Shown: positions 53,641-63,415 of the stretch, in pieces
Position numbering within the stretch: position 1 is the first letter of the stretch
Layout: the number at the start of each line of letters is the position of its first letter
Assembly (NCBI GenBank): GCA_965213545.1
Contig: CBDBZL010000002.1
Coordinates: 558,001 to 622,000 of the forward strand
Direction of reading: 5' to 3'
DNA: 64,000 bases
DNA from: CBDBZL01 sp965213545
GTDB taxonomy: Bacteria; Pseudomonadota; Alphaproteobacteria; Sphingomonadales; Sphingomonadaceae
Program-made: the position numbers and the translations under genes
The notes under the pieces: generated by a model
Database searches by the model: none
What the model saw: the letters and a program-made list of their open reading frames with translations, nothing else
Told to the model about the DNA's origin: nothing

Positions 53641-54378
53641 ATGGACAGCGAGCCGACCAGGATCGAGGGGCGCCAAGGCGCGAGGCGGGCCTACCGCTAT
53701 TACGATCTGGTGATGGCGGCGTTCGTCGCCATCGTGCTGCTGTCCAACCTCATCGGCGCGGCCAAGCCCAGTTTCATCAACCTCCCCGATGGCAGCGAAT
53801 GGCCGTTCGGCGCGGGCGTGCTGTTCTTTCCCATCAGCTATATTATCGGCGATGTGCTGACCGAGGTCTATGGCTATGCCCGCGCGCGCCGGGTGATCTG
53901 GACCGGGTTCGCCGCGCTCGCTTTCATGGCGTTCATGGCCTGGGTGGTGGTCGCGCTGCCGCCGGCGCGCGGATGGGACGGGCAGGAGGCCTACGAGATG
54001 GTCTTCGGCAATACCTGGCGCATCGTCGCCGCCTCCATGGTGGCGTTCTGGGTCGGCGAATTCGCCAACAGCTTCGTGCTGGCGCGGATGAAGGTGTGGA
54101 CGCAAGGCCGGCTGCTTTGGGCGCGGACCATCGGCTCCACCGCGGTGGGCCAGGGGCTGGACAGCGCGATCTTCTATCCGCTGGCCTTCTTGGGCGTGGC
54201 CGGCTGGCCGCCCGAATTGCTGTGGCAGGTGGTGCTCTCGCAATGGGCGATCAAGACCGCCTGGGAAGCGCTGCTCACGCCGCTGACCTATCAGGTGGTC
54301 GGCTTCCTCAAGCGGCGCGAGGGGGTCGAGATATTCGATACCAATACCGACTTCTCGCCCTTCGCACGCCATGGTTGA
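53641..54378 (+). CDS. yhhQ: queuosine precursor transporter
   Basis: YhhQ imports preQ0 or preQ1 for queuosine modification of tRNA. The protein has 245 residues with six membrane helices. AAFVAIVLLSNLIGAAK, FPISYIIGDVLTEVYGYARARRVIW and FWVGEFANSFVLARMKV are diagnostic for this family (PF02592). The ATG at 53641 is clear. It follows the tRNA-Arg gene on the opposite strand. There is no regulatory RNA visible upstream in the 60-base region. Confidence 0.92.
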   Translation: MDSEPTRIEGRQGARRAYRYYDLVMAAFVAIVLLSNLIGAAKPSFINLPDGSEWPFGAGVLFFPISYIIGDVLTEVYGYARARRVIWTGFAALAFMAFMAWVVVALPPARGWDGQEAYEMVFGNTWRIVAASMVAFWVGEFANSFVLARMKVWTQGRLLWARTIGSTAVGQGLDSAIFYPLAFLGVAGWPPELLWQVVLSQWAIKTAWEALLTPLTYQVVGFLKRREGVEIFDTNTDFSPFARHG

Positions 54379-54402
54379 AACCGGCAGGCTCGAAGCTGCG
54401 CG

Positions 54403-54621
54403 TCATCCTCGATCGAGCAGCAGCCAGAGCAGCAAATAGACCAGCAGCGGCGCGCCGAAGCCGAGCAATATGCTGACGGTGAAGATCAGCCGCACCAGCA
54501 GCGGGTCGGTGCCCAGGTGCTCGGCTAGTCCCGCGCAGACCCCGCCGACCATGGCCTGGTCCCTGCTGCGCCGCAGCTTGCGCCCGGCTCCCCCCGAGCG
54601 CTGCAGCTTGTCGACGCTCAT
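54403..54621 (-). CDS. PspC-domain small membrane protein
   Basis: The protein has 72 residues and consists almost only of a PspC domain: RDQAMVGGVCAGLAEHLGTDPLLVRLIF and a single apolar end (ILLGFGAPLLVYLLLWLLL). It starts at ATG 54621, overlapping the stop of the 41-residue gene upstream (ATGA). The longer frame reaching 54948 has no such support. It is not part of the psp operon 9 kb away, and lacks the coiled-coil tail of that PspC. Confidence 0.82.
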   Translation of the reverse strand: MSVDKLQRSGGAGRKLRRSRDQAMVGGVCAGLAEHLGTDPLLVRLIFTVSILLGFGAPLLVYLLLWLLLDRG

Positions 54622-54743
54622 GCCAGCACCGTGGCGACGGTGGTCGCGCCAGGAGTTGCAAAGCTCGACACCAGCAGCGTGACTGTCAGCGCGACGGCGC
54701 CGAATGCGGCAAGGGCACGTTGGGCGAAGGAATTGGAGTTCAT
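54618..54743 (-). CDS. 41-residue membrane protein paired with PspC-domain gene
   Basis: The protein has 41 residues with one membrane segment (FGAVALTVTLLVSSFATPG). AAAAGGGGAAATATC before ATG 54743 is a strong ribosome site. Its stop overlaps the PspC-domain start. It probably is a small inner-membrane or secreted peptide that acts together with the PspC-domain protein. Family not known to me. Confidence 0.65.
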   Translation of the reverse strand: MNSNSFAQRALAAFGAVALTVTLLVSSFATPGATTVATVLA

Positions 54744-54974
54744 GATATTTCCCCTTTTGCAGATTGGCCGGGCAGCACATCCACCCGGTATTCGTAGCAT
54801 TGCAGACGGCGTGCCAAGTCGTCGGAATGGCGGGAAACGACGGGTTTGCAGCGCGTCTTACATGGCTGAGAACTGAACGATTGCGGATGATTGGGAATCT
54901 GCGCCAACCTTCGGCATAGGCTTTGGCTCGATGGTCAGCGCCCCCCAATCCTCGTAGGCCCTGCCGCGACCGTC

Positions 54975-56048
54975 ATGGCCCTCGACCGCATCATCCTGAC
55001 CGATTTCCGCAATCATCCCGAGACGCGGCTCCAGGGTGCTCGCCGGATCAACCTGCTGATCGGCGAGAATGGCGCGGGCAAGACCAACGTGCTCGAAGCG
55101 CTCTCGCTATTGGCTCCGGGCCGCGGACTGAGACGTGCGTCGCTTGCGGACATGGCGCGGTCGGGAAGCGAAGGCGGGTTCGCCGTCAGCGCGCTGCTGT
55201 CCCAGGGCAACGGGATCGAGCCTGTGCGTCTGGGCACCGGAACCGGTGCCGAGCGGCCCGGCCGCCGGATCGTGCGGGTGAACGCGGCGGAGGCGAGCGC
55301 GGCGGGGCTGGCCGAACGTCTGGCGATCTCCTGGCTGACCCCTGCAATGGACACGCTGTTCACCGGCAGTGCGAGCGCCCGCCGGCGCTATCTCGACCGG
55401 CTCACACTAGCGCTGGAGCCCGGCCATGCGCGGATCGCCGCGCGCTACGAGGCGGCGCTGCGTGAGCGCAACCGCCTGCTCACTGGCGATGCGGAACCCG
55501 ATACATCCTGGCTCACCCCGCTCGAGGGCGAACTGGCTGAGGCCGGCCTGCTGCTGCGCGAAGCGAGGGCGCGGATCATCATCCGGCTGAGCGACGCATT
55601 GGCGGCCATGCCCGACGAGCCTTTCGCCAAGCCCGCACTGGCCCTGCAATGCTCAGGACCTGCCGACCGAGCCGCCCTTGCCGCCACGCGGCTGCGCGAC
55701 CGGGCGGCGGGGCGCACGCTGGAAGGCGCGCATCGCGACGAGCTGGATGTGCTGCACGCGGCCAAGGACACGCCCGCCGCGCTTGCTTCCACCGGCGAGC
55801 AGAAGGCCATGCTGATCGCTCTGACTTTGGCGCACGCCCGGCTGGCGGCGGACGGGCGGCCGGGGCTGCTGCTGCTCGACGAGATTGCCGCTCATCTCGA
55901 TCCGGTGCGGCGCGGCGCCCTGTTCGAGCGCCTCGCTGCCGGTCCGGCGCAGGTGTGGCTCACGGGGACTGAACTTGCGCCCTTCGAGACCATCGCCGAC
56001 CAGGCGGCGGTCTGGCAGGTAACGGCGGGCCAAGCGGTGCGCGTCTGA
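54975..56048 (+). CDS. recF: DNA replication and repair protein RecF
   Basis: RecF helps load RecA at gapped DNA. The protein has 357 residues. It has LTDFRNHPETRL, Walker A GENGAGKTN (30-38), the RRYLDRL region, the signature STGEQKAMLIALTLAHA and the Walker B strand LLLLDEIAAHLD. The start is ATG 54975, since the frame further upstream is not similar. recF is near dnaA/dnaN in many genomes, but those genes are not next to it here. It diverges from the PspC-domain genes. Confidence 0.93.
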   Translation: MALDRIILTDFRNHPETRLQGARRINLLIGENGAGKTNVLEALSLLAPGRGLRRASLADMARSGSEGGFAVSALLSQGNGIEPVRLGTGTGAERPGRRIVRVNAAEASAAGLAERLAISWLTPAMDTLFTGSASARRRYLDRLTLALEPGHARIAARYEAALRERNRLLTGDAEPDTSWLTPLEGELAEAGLLLREARARIIIRLSDALAAMPDEPFAKPALALQCSGPADRAALAATRLRDRAAGRTLEGAHRDELDVLHAAKDTPAALASTGEQKAMLIALTLAHARLAADGRPGLLLLDEIAAHLDPVRRGALFERLAAGPAQVWLTGTELAPFETIADQAAVWQVTAGQAVRV

Positions 56049-56160
56049 CCTTCCCACAAACATCAACCCAGGATTGACTGGACAGGACCCTCGGACCGGC
56101 AGTCTGCGCACATCGGGCGAAACGGCAGGAGCGAATTGTGGCGCCGACAGCTGCCCAGCG

Positions 56161-56883
56161 TCAGTCGCCATCGCCCTCGGCTTGCGGCAATGCGTCGATC
56201 ACCTCCTCAATAGTCGTGGCGACCAGCACCTCGACACCCTCGGCGGTGGGGTGGATGCGGTCGGACTGGATCAGCTCGGGCCGGCGGTAAATCGGCTCGA
56301 GGAAGAAGGGGACAAGCTCGGCCCCGTAGCGCTCGGCAAGCTGGGGATAGATCACATCGAATGCGTTCACGAAATCGGCCCCCAGGTTGGGCGGCGCGCG
56401 CATCCCCATCAGCAGCACATCGATGCCGCGCGTATCGAGTTCTTCCATGATCGCGCTCAGATTGGCGCGCGTTTCGGCGGGCGGCAGACCGCGCAGGATG
56501 TCGTTGCCACCAAGCTCGACGATGGCGAGGTCGACCGGCTCGCCGGCATTGTCGAGCACGAAATCCAGCCGCTGCCGGCCCGCCGCGGTGGTATCGCCCG
56601 AAACGCCCGCATCGATGACCTCGGCATTAATCCCCCGGCGGCGCAGCTGGGCTTCGAGCACCTCGGGAAAACCTTCCTCCCCGCCCAGATTGTATCCGGC
56701 GAACAGGCTGTTGCCGAATGCCAGGATGCGCACCGGCGGGCCGCTTATGGGTACCGCGTCAGGCGCACTCTCATTCGAAGCTTCGCTGCTATCGCTCCGA
56801 TTGTCTGTTGCGGGCTCCGGCGCCTCTCCGCCACATGCGGCCAGCAACATCAGCACAGCCGTATGTAGCAAAACCCATTTCAT
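56161..56883 (-). CDS. tesA: TesA-like GDSL lipase/thioesterase lipoprotein
   Basis: The protein has 240 residues with a lipobox LLAAC (Cys17) and an acidic linker. The active block is AFGNSLFAGYNL, where the GDSL motif reads GNSL (Ser59). Block III is VELGGND and the Asp/His pair lies in SDRIHPTAEG. TesA-type enzymes cleave acyl-CoA thioesters and lysophospholipids in the periplasm. ATG 56883 is used. It diverges from the ABC transporter pair, the classical tesA/ybbA/ybbP arrangement. Confidence 0.9.
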   Translation of the reverse strand: MKWVLLHTAVLMLLAACGGEAPEPATDNRSDSSEASNESAPDAVPISGPPVRILAFGNSLFAGYNLGGEEGFPEVLEAQLRRRGINAEVIDAGVSGDTTAAGRQRLDFVLDNAGEPVDLAIVELGGNDILRGLPPAETRANLSAIMEELDTRGIDVLLMGMRAPPNLGADFVNAFDVIYPQLAERYGAELVPFFLEPIYRRPELIQSDRIHPTAEGVEVLVATTIEEVIDALPQAEGDGD

Positions 56884-56956
56884 CCAAGCACCGTCCTTCC
56901 GCCGCCTTGCCGCCCGGCCCTCCCTATGCCATCGCGCCGGTGTGACAAGCCCGGCA

Positions 56957-57640
56957 ATGAGCCCTGCGGTGATCGCGGCGCGCGATCTCAGGCTGAAGCT
57001 GGGCGAAGGTCCGGCTGCGGTGGAAATCCTGCGCGGTATCGACCTGACGATCGGACAAGGCGAGACGGTGGCGCTGCTCGGCCCGTCGGGTTCGGGCAAG
57101 AGCTCGCTGATGGCGGTGCTGACCGGGCTCGAGCGGGCAAGTTCGGGCACGCTCGAAGTGGCCGGCGCCGATTTCGCGGTGCTGGGCGAGGATGCGCTGG
57201 CGATGGCCCGGCGCGGGCGCATCGGCATCGTGCTGCAGGCGTTCCACCTTCTGCCCACGATGACCGCGCAGGAAAATGTCGCCACCCCGATGGAGCTGGC
57301 CGGGATTGAGGACGCCTGGACCAGCGCGGCGGGTGAACTGGAGGCGGTGGGCCTGGGACATCGGCTGACGCATTATCCCGCGCAATTATCGGGCGGCGAA
57401 CAGCAGCGTGTCGCCATTGCCCGCGCGCTCGCCCCGCGCCCGCCGCTGATCTTCGCTGACGAGCCGACCGGCAACCTGGATGCGACCACCGGCGAGGCGA
57501 TCATGGACGTATTGTTCGACCGGCGGGCGCAAACCGGCGCGACGCTTATCGTCATCACCCATGACGAGGCGCTGGCACGTCGCTGCGCACGCATCGTCAC
57601 GCTGGCCGACGGACGGATCGCGAGCGACCGGCATGGGTGA
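56957..57640 (+). CDS. ABC transporter ATP-binding protein (YbbA type)
   Basis: The protein has 227 residues. Walker A is GPSGSGKSS, the signature is LSGGEQQRVAIARAL, and Walker B is LIFADEPTGNLD followed by the H-loop VITHDE. The layout matches the LolD/MacB/YbbA group that works with FtsX-type permeases. ATG 56957 is used; GTG 56942 is possible. It overlaps the permease start by eight bases. The divergent TesA neighbour supports the YbbA identity. Confidence 0.92.
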   Translation: MSPAVIAARDLRLKLGEGPAAVEILRGIDLTIGQGETVALLGPSGSGKSSLMAVLTGLERASSGTLEVAGADFAVLGEDALAMARRGRIGIVLQAFHLLPTMTAQENVATPMELAGIEDAWTSAAGELEAVGLGHRLTHYPAQLSGGEQQRVAIARALAPRPPLIFADEPTGNLDATTGEAIMDVLFDRRAQTGATLIVITHDEALARRCARIVTLADGRIASDRHG

Positions 57641-60170
57641 GGCGGCACGCGGGCGGCAGATGGGCTGGACCGCGGCCTGGCGGGTGGCCCGGCGCGACCT
57701 GGCCCGCCGGTTCAAGGGGCTGCGGCTGCTGATCATCTGCCTGTTCCTGGGCGTGGGCGCGCTTGCCGCGATCGGCTCGCTCACCGCCTCGATCCAGAGC
57801 GAGCTCGACGCGCAGGGCCAGGTTCTGCTGGGCGGCGATCTGGAAGTCGAGGTCTGGCAACGGCCGCTGAGCGAGGAGGAAACCGCGTTCCTGGCGCGCT
57901 ACGGAACGCTCAGCCAGGGCCTCAGGATGCAGGCGATGGCAAGCACGCCGCAAGTCGCCGCGCCGGTGGAACTGAAAGCGGTGGACGAGAACTGGCCGCT
58001 TTACGGCGAGCTGGCGATCGAGGGCGGCAGCCGGTTCGGCGCACCCCCGCCGGGCCAGGCGTTCCTTGCTCCGGGCGCGGCGCAACGGCTCGAGGTTTCA
58101 CCCGGCGACACCATTCGGGTGGGCACGGAGGACCTGGTGGTGGCCGGCATCATCGCCGAGGAACCCGACCGGCTGAGCGAAGGCTTCGCGCTCGGCCAGA
58201 CGGTGATCGTGCCCTATGACTTCCCGCAGCAGGCAGAGCTTATCGCGCCAGGCTCGATGTACGAGACCAAGACCCGGGTCCGGTTCCAGGGCTCGGACGA
58301 TCCGGCGGCGGTGGAGGAGGCGATCACCGAACGCTTCCCCGGCGCGGGGCTCGACACGCGCACCCGCGACCGCGCTTCCCCGGGGGCCGAGCGCTTCGTG
58401 GGGCGGATGGGCGAGTTCCTGATGCTGGTCGGCCTGGCGGCGCTGGTGATCGCGGGGATCGGCATCGGCGGCGGCGTCTCCTCCTTCCTCCAGCAGCGGC
58501 GCCAGAGCATTGCCACGCTTAAGATTCTGGGTGCGACCAGCCGCGACATTGCCCGTATCTATGCCCTGCAGGTGGGCGCGGCGGCGCTGGTGGGCGCGCT
58601 GGCGGGGCTGATCGCGGGTGTGCTGGTGACTCCGCTGCTGGCACAAGCGCTCGGGCAATTGCTGCCCGTCTCCACCGGATTGCTCGTCCATCCACCGGCA
58701 TTGCTGCGCGCGCTGGCCTTCGGGCTGCTGGTAGCGCTGGTATTCGCCGCGCCGCCGCTGGCGCAGGCGCGCCAATTTCCGGCGATGGCGCTGATGCGTG
58801 CGCGTGTCGCCCCGCTGGCGCAGGCCTGGCGCGCGGCGGCTTTGCCCGTGGGAGTCGGGCTTGCGGGCATTGCCCTGCTGGCGATCGCGGGCTCGCCGCA
58901 GCCTGCACTTTCCGCGCTGTTCCTGGCGGGGGCGGCAGCGGTGCTGGGCTTGCTCGCACTGGTCGGCTGGGCGATCCGCCGGGCAGCACGCGCGGCCCCG
59001 CGGCCGTCCAGCCCGATCGCCCGCCTGGGGCTTGCCAACCTGCACCGGCCGGGAGCCGCCACAGGCGCGCTGGTCACCGCTCTGGGCTTCGGTCTCGCCG
59101 CATTCGTCCTGCTTGCTGCTGTCCAGACCAGCCTCGATGGCAATATCCGCAGCCAAGTGCCCGAGCGCGCTCCCGATTATTTCGTGCTCGACGTGCCGCG
59201 CGGCGAGACCGAGCAATTCCGCGCGACCGTGTCGCAACAGGCGGCAGGCGCGAAGGTGGAGGTGACACCGGTGCTGCGCGGCACGGTGCTGGCCTATGGT
59301 CCCGAGGCGGATCCCATCATCCTCGCCGATCTGGAGGAGCTGCCCGATGGCGCCTGGCAGCTATCGGGCGAGCGCGGCCTGACCTATTCCGAGACGCTGC
59401 CGGCGGGCAACTCGCTGGTCGATGGCGAATGGTGGCCGGCGGACTATTCGGGCGAGGCGCTGGTCTCGGTGGATGAGGAACTGGCCGAGGCGGCGGGAAT
59501 GGAACTGGGCGACATCGTGCGCGTGGGCGTGCTCGGCGTCGAGCATACCGCGCGCATCGCCAGCTTCCGCCGGCTCGACTGGGAAAGCCTGGGGCTGAAC
59601 TACGTGTTCGTCTTTACCCCCAACACCTTCGCCCAGACACCGCACAACATGGCCGCCACCGTGCAACTGCCCGAAGGTGCTGAGGCCCCCGGCTTGCTGC
59701 ACGCGCTGGTCAGCGCCTTTCCGGGCAGCTCGGTGATCGAGGTGGGTCCGCTTCTGGCCGAGGCGCGCACCATTCTGGAGCAGGTGTCGCTCGCCATCCT
59801 GGCCGCGGCGTCGGTGGCGGTGCTGGCGGGCATCGCGGTGCTGCTGGGCGCGATTGCCGCAGCCCGGGCGGCGCGGGTCTATGATACGGTGATGCTGCGC
59901 GTGCTGGGCGCCAGCCGCCGTCAGCTCTTGGGACTGCAGCTGGCCGAGTTCGGACTGCTGGCGGCCATCCTGGCGGTGGTGGCGCTGGGCTTGGGGACGG
60001 GCCTCGCTTGGCTGGTCATCGTCCAGCTGTTCGAATTCGACTGGCTACCCGACTGGCCGCGCATCCTCATGGTGCTCGGCGCCGGTCTGGTGCTGGTGCT
60101 GGGCTTCGCGCTTGCCGCCTCGCTGCCGCTGCTGCGCGCCAAGCCGGCGCGCACGCTGCGCTCGCTCTAG
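57633..60170 (+). CDS. FtsX-like ABC permease (YbbP type)
   Basis: The protein has 845 residues. A first membrane helix (LLIICLFLGVGALAAIGSLT) leads into a large periplasmic domain. Then comes a FtsX module with SFLQQRRQSIATLKILGATSRDIARIYALQ, and a second one near the C-terminus containing YDTVMLRVLGASRRQLLGLQLAEF. Ten or so membrane segments fit the YbbP/ devC-like permeases. These act in export or extraction of lipophilic molecules, but no substrate is firmly known. The start ATG 57633 overlaps the ATP-binding gene. Its stop overlaps the convergent DUF805 gene by four bases. Confidence 0.92.
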   Translation: MGEAARGRQMGWTAAWRVARRDLARRFKGLRLLIICLFLGVGALAAIGSLTASIQSELDAQGQVLLGGDLEVEVWQRPLSEEETAFLARYGTLSQGLRMQAMASTPQVAAPVELKAVDENWPLYGELAIEGGSRFGAPPPGQAFLAPGAAQRLEVSPGDTIRVGTEDLVVAGIIAEEPDRLSEGFALGQTVIVPYDFPQQAELIAPGSMYETKTRVRFQGSDDPAAVEEAITERFPGAGLDTRTRDRASPGAERFVGRMGEFLMLVGLAALVIAGIGIGGGVSSFLQQRRQSIATLKILGATSRDIARIYALQVGAAALVGALAGLIAGVLVTPLLAQALGQLLPVSTGLLVHPPALLRALAFGLLVALVFAAPPLAQARQFPAMALMRARVAPLAQAWRAAALPVGVGLAGIALLAIAGSPQPALSALFLAGAAAVLGLLALVGWAIRRAARAAPRPSSPIARLGLANLHRPGAATGALVTALGFGLAAFVLLAAVQTSLDGNIRSQVPERAPDYFVLDVPRGETEQFRATVSQQAAGAKVEVTPVLRGTVLAYGPEADPIILADLEELPDGAWQLSGERGLTYSETLPAGNSLVDGEWWPADYSGEALVSVDEELAEAAGMELGDIVRVGVLGVEHTARIASFRRLDWESLGLNYVFVFTPNTFAQTPHNMAATVQLPEGAEAPGLLHALVSAFPGSSVIEVGPLLAEARTILEQVSLAILAAASVAVLAGIAVLLGAIAAARAARVYDTVMLRVLGASRRQLLGLQLAEFGLLAAILAVVALGLGTGLAWLVIVQLFEFDWLPDWPRILMVLGAGLVLVLGFALAASLPLLRAKPARTLRSL

Positions 60171-60622
60171 GCGAACACTTCGGCTTGCGAGGGATCCTTG
60201 GGATCGGGCCCGAAACGGTTGGGTCCGGGCGTTCCGGGCAGCGCCATCAGCACGATGAGCGCGATACTGGCAAGGAACCCGACCAGCGGGATCAGTCCCG
60301 CCACGATAAACCCCAAGTACCACCAGCCGCTCATGTTGCGGTCATGAAATCGGCGGATGGTCACGGCGATCGACGGGATGATGATCGCCAGCAGCCAGAT
60401 CATCACCAGAATGCCGAACACGATCATCAATCCGCTGCTGAACACCCCGACGCTTTGCGTAGGATCATCCATCGCTGTGAGTGGCACGCCGGCGACCAGG
60501 AGGAGCAGGAACAGCGCCACACCGACAAGCACGTTGAGCAGTGTGAACATCCAGTATTCGCGGCGGCGCGAACGCCCCTGAAAATCGAAATACCGCCGGA
60601 ACGGCAACAGCATCCAGTTCAT
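60167..60622 (-). CDS. DUF805 family membrane protein
   Basis: The protein has 151 residues and four membrane segments. It opens RRYFDFQGRSRRREYWMFTL, the characteristic DUF805 start, and has IRRFHDRNMSGWWYLGFI in the middle. Members are small inner-membrane proteins of unknown function. GGGGACG precedes ATG 60622. It shares its last four bases with the convergent permease gene. Confidence 0.88.
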   Translation of the reverse strand: MNWMLLPFRRYFDFQGRSRRREYWMFTLLNVLVGVALFLLLLVAGVPLTAMDDPTQSVGVFSSGLMIVFGILVMIWLLAIIIPSIAVTIRRFHDRNMSGWWYLGFIVAGLIPLVGFLASIALIVLMALPGTPGPNRFGPDPKDPSQAEVFA

Positions 60623-60715
60623 CGTTCGCGTCCCCTGTGTCTCGCGTTCGGCGCGCCTACGCCATAAATGGCGTGACCGCACAAGGGCTACACACCGCGT
60701 CCGTGCCGGATCGGG

Positions 60716-63415
60716 TCAGAACCGGTAGCGCGCGGTGACGCCATAGGTGCGCGGATCGTTGGGATAGGCCGAGACCCCCCCGGGCTGGGCGGGCGAATCG
60801 AAGATAACGCCAAGATCGCGGCGGTCGAGCAGGTTGCGGCTCCATACCGAGAGCGACAGCCCGGCATCGGTCTCGAAAGTGAGCGAGGCGGTAAGATCCT
60901 CACCCTGGCGGGTGAACGGCTCTGCGGCGGCGAGCGCGGGGGCGGCGTCGAGGATGGCGCCGTCCGGGCCGCGCACCAGGAAGCCGGGCAGCCCCTCGAC
61001 GAGCTGCACCTCGGACTGCCACAGATAGGCGAGGCGCGGCACGACGAGCCCGCCGGGAACCGCGAACTCGTATTGCCCGGTCAGCAGCACCGTCCATTCG
61101 GGAATGCCCGCCGGGCGCGTGCGCGAAAGATCGCCCACCGAGGAGACTTCGAAGCTGTCGTAGAATGGATCGAGATAGGTGACGCCGAAGCCCAGGGTGA
61201 GCCGGGGGACCGGGGTGAAGGTTGATTCCAGCTCGACGCCGAAAGTGCTCTGCTTGCCGGCATTGAGCAGGGCGAAGCCGGTACCGGTGAAGATGTTCGA
61301 CTGGAAGCCCTCGATCTCCTGATCGAATACCGTCAGGTTGATCGAGCCGAAATCGAACGAGGTCTTGATCCCCGCCTCGATCACGCGTGATTCCTCGGGG
61401 TCGGCGAAGCGGCTGGCAAAGGTCAGGTTGTTGAGCGCCAGACCCGCAGCGATAATCGCCGCGCGGTCGGCCAGCGCCGGCCGGCTGTCGCGCGACAGAT
61501 TGACCGAGGAGGCCTTGAAGCCCGTCGCGTAGCTCGCATAGACGTTGATGCCGGGCGTCACGTCGTAGGCGAGGCGCACGGTGTAGCTGAAATTCTCGTC
61601 GTCTATCTCGCCATCCTCGACCGCGTTGGGAACGTCGAGGAAGGGCGGCAGGAATTGCAGCGCCCGCAAAGGGTTGAGCGGGTTGGCGACAGGGTTGTTG
61701 GCATTGGCGGCCGCGAACGCCTGCGCCCCGGCGCTGATCTGGCCAAAGGCGGCCATGTTGGCGGCGGCAAAGGTCTGTATCTCGGCGGCGGTGGCGGCGC
61801 GGCCCAGCATCAGCGCGTTGCCCACACCCTGCGCCAATGCGCCCTGGAACAATAGCTGCGAGCGGAACGGGGCGTATTGCGGCGCGCCGAAGTCGATCCC
61901 CGAGAAGACATCGCTTGACGTGGCGCTGGCGCTGAACGTCTTCCAGTCCCAGGTATAATTGCCCCCCAGCGTCAGGACCAGCCCGTCGGCCAGTTCCAGA
62001 TCGGCCTGTCCGAACAGCGACAAAGCTTCCGATTCGAGCGTGAAGGCTTCGTTCAGGCCCTGTCCGGCACCGAAGAACTGGCCCTGATAGGACCGCCCGT
62101 CCGCCTGTCCCAGCGCGGCTTCCAGCGTGGCGATATTGAGGGCGCCGCCCGATGCCTGGCGGATGAGGATGTCGGCATAGGGCCGGAACTGGCTACCGAG
62201 CAGCAGCTGGCCGGTCTGTTCGACTTCTTCCGAAATATAGAACGCGCCGAGCAGCACATCGAGCCGGTCGGTGAGCGAGCCGGTGAGCCGCAGTTCCTGG
62301 GTGAAGGTCTCGACCGACACATCCTCGGCGCGCGGATTGATCAGGTCGGCGCTGGTGAAATCAGAGTCCTGCCGGGTCGCGGCATCCGAGCGTCTGAAGG
62401 CGGTGATCGACGCGGCCTCCAAGGTATCGCCGAGCGGCACGTCGAGCTGCGCCGAGATACCCCAGTTCTCGATCCGGTTGGTGGAATCAAAGTTGTTGAA
62501 CACCACGCCTTCGAAAGGCTTGGCGGGATCGGTCACCTGCCCGCCCAGCGCGCGGATGGCCTGACCCGCGCCGCCCAGCCGCGCATTGACCACCGCGCAG
62601 CACAATTCGTCGATCTCGTCGTAATCGCCGATGATCCGCAGCGAAACATCGTTGGCCAGTTCGACCAAAGCCTGCCCGCGCACGAACCAGCGGTCGCGGT
62701 CATTGATGCGCTCGCCGGTTACCGCATCGCGAAAGAAACCCTCGCGCATGTTGACCCCGCCGGCAATGCTAGCCGCGATCTCGTCGCTTACCGGCCCGGT
62801 GACATAGCCCTTGGCGATCACCTGTTCGTAATTGCCCAGCGTCAGTTCGCCGACGCCGCCCAGGTCGAATTGCGGCTCCTGCGTGCTGATCGAGATGACA
62901 CCGGCGCTGGCGTTCTTGCCGAACAGAGTGGATTGCGGCCCTCGCAGCACCTCGATCCGCTCCACATTGGGAAGGTCGGTGATCTGGGCGGCGGTGCGGC
63001 TTCGGTAGACGTTGTCCACGAACACGCCGACCGAGGGCTCGATACCGGCGTTGTTCGCGCCGTTGCCGAAGCCGCGAATGAAGAAGTTGGTGTTGGCAAC
63101 GCTCTGCCGCTGGCCGACTTGCAGCGAAGGGACAAGCGTCTGCAGATCGCGCAGGTCGCGGATCTGGTCACGCTCGAGCGCTTCGGCGGTGGTGACGGTG
63201 ACCGCCACGGGCACATCCTGCAGCGTTGCCTCGCGCTTGGTGGCGGTGACGATGATCTGGTTGCCGGTGGCGGTGTCCTCCTGCGGCGGGAAGGCATCGG
63301 GCGGGGGCGACGCATCCTGCGCCAAAGTCGCGCCGGGTGCCAGCAGTGCGAGCACTGCGATGGAGGCCGTGAAAAAGCGGGACGCACGCGCGCCGCGGTA
63401 GTTCAAATCAGACAT
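60716..63415 (-). CDS. TonB-dependent outer-membrane receptor
   Basis: The protein has 899 residues. A signal peptide (SIAVLALLAPGATLAQ) precedes the TonB-box region IIVTATKREATLQDVPVAVTV. The plug has VLRGPQSTLFGKNASAGVI. The barrel includes a long Ala/Asn-rich segment (about residues 540-590) that may be an extracellular loop, and it ends VTARYRF with a terminal Phe. AGGAAG is before ATG 63415. No transporter, enzyme or regulator gene adjoins it, so it is an orphan receptor; the cargo cannot be told. Confidence 0.9.
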   Translation of the reverse strand: MSDLNYRGARASRFFTASIAVLALLAPGATLAQDASPPPDAFPPQEDTATGNQIIVTATKREATLQDVPVAVTVTTAEALERDQIRDLRDLQTLVPSLQVGQRQSVANTNFFIRGFGNGANNAGIEPSVGVFVDNVYRSRTAAQITDLPNVERIEVLRGPQSTLFGKNASAGVISISTQEPQFDLGGVGELTLGNYEQVIAKGYVTGPVSDEIAASIAGGVNMREGFFRDAVTGERINDRDRWFVRGQALVELANDVSLRIIGDYDEIDELCCAVVNARLGGAGQAIRALGGQVTDPAKPFEGVVFNNFDSTNRIENWGISAQLDVPLGDTLEAASITAFRRSDAATRQDSDFTSADLINPRAEDVSVETFTQELRLTGSLTDRLDVLLGAFYISEEVEQTGQLLLGSQFRPYADILIRQASGGALNIATLEAALGQADGRSYQGQFFGAGQGLNEAFTLESEALSLFGQADLELADGLVLTLGGNYTWDWKTFSASATSSDVFSGIDFGAPQYAPFRSQLLFQGALAQGVGNALMLGRAATAAEIQTFAAANMAAFGQISAGAQAFAAANANNPVANPLNPLRALQFLPPFLDVPNAVEDGEIDDENFSYTVRLAYDVTPGINVYASYATGFKASSVNLSRDSRPALADRAAIIAAGLALNNLTFASRFADPEESRVIEAGIKTSFDFGSINLTVFDQEIEGFQSNIFTGTGFALLNAGKQSTFGVELESTFTPVPRLTLGFGVTYLDPFYDSFEVSSVGDLSRTRPAGIPEWTVLLTGQYEFAVPGGLVVPRLAYLWQSEVQLVEGLPGFLVRGPDGAILDAAPALAAAEPFTRQGEDLTASLTFETDAGLSLSVWSRNLLDRRDLGVIFDSPAQPGGVSAYPNDPRTYGVTARYRF

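Noticed and set aside
58098..59237. Minus-strand open frame of 379 codons
   Set aside because: Antisense to the FtsX-like permease; the Arg/Gln-rich product is typical of shadow frames.
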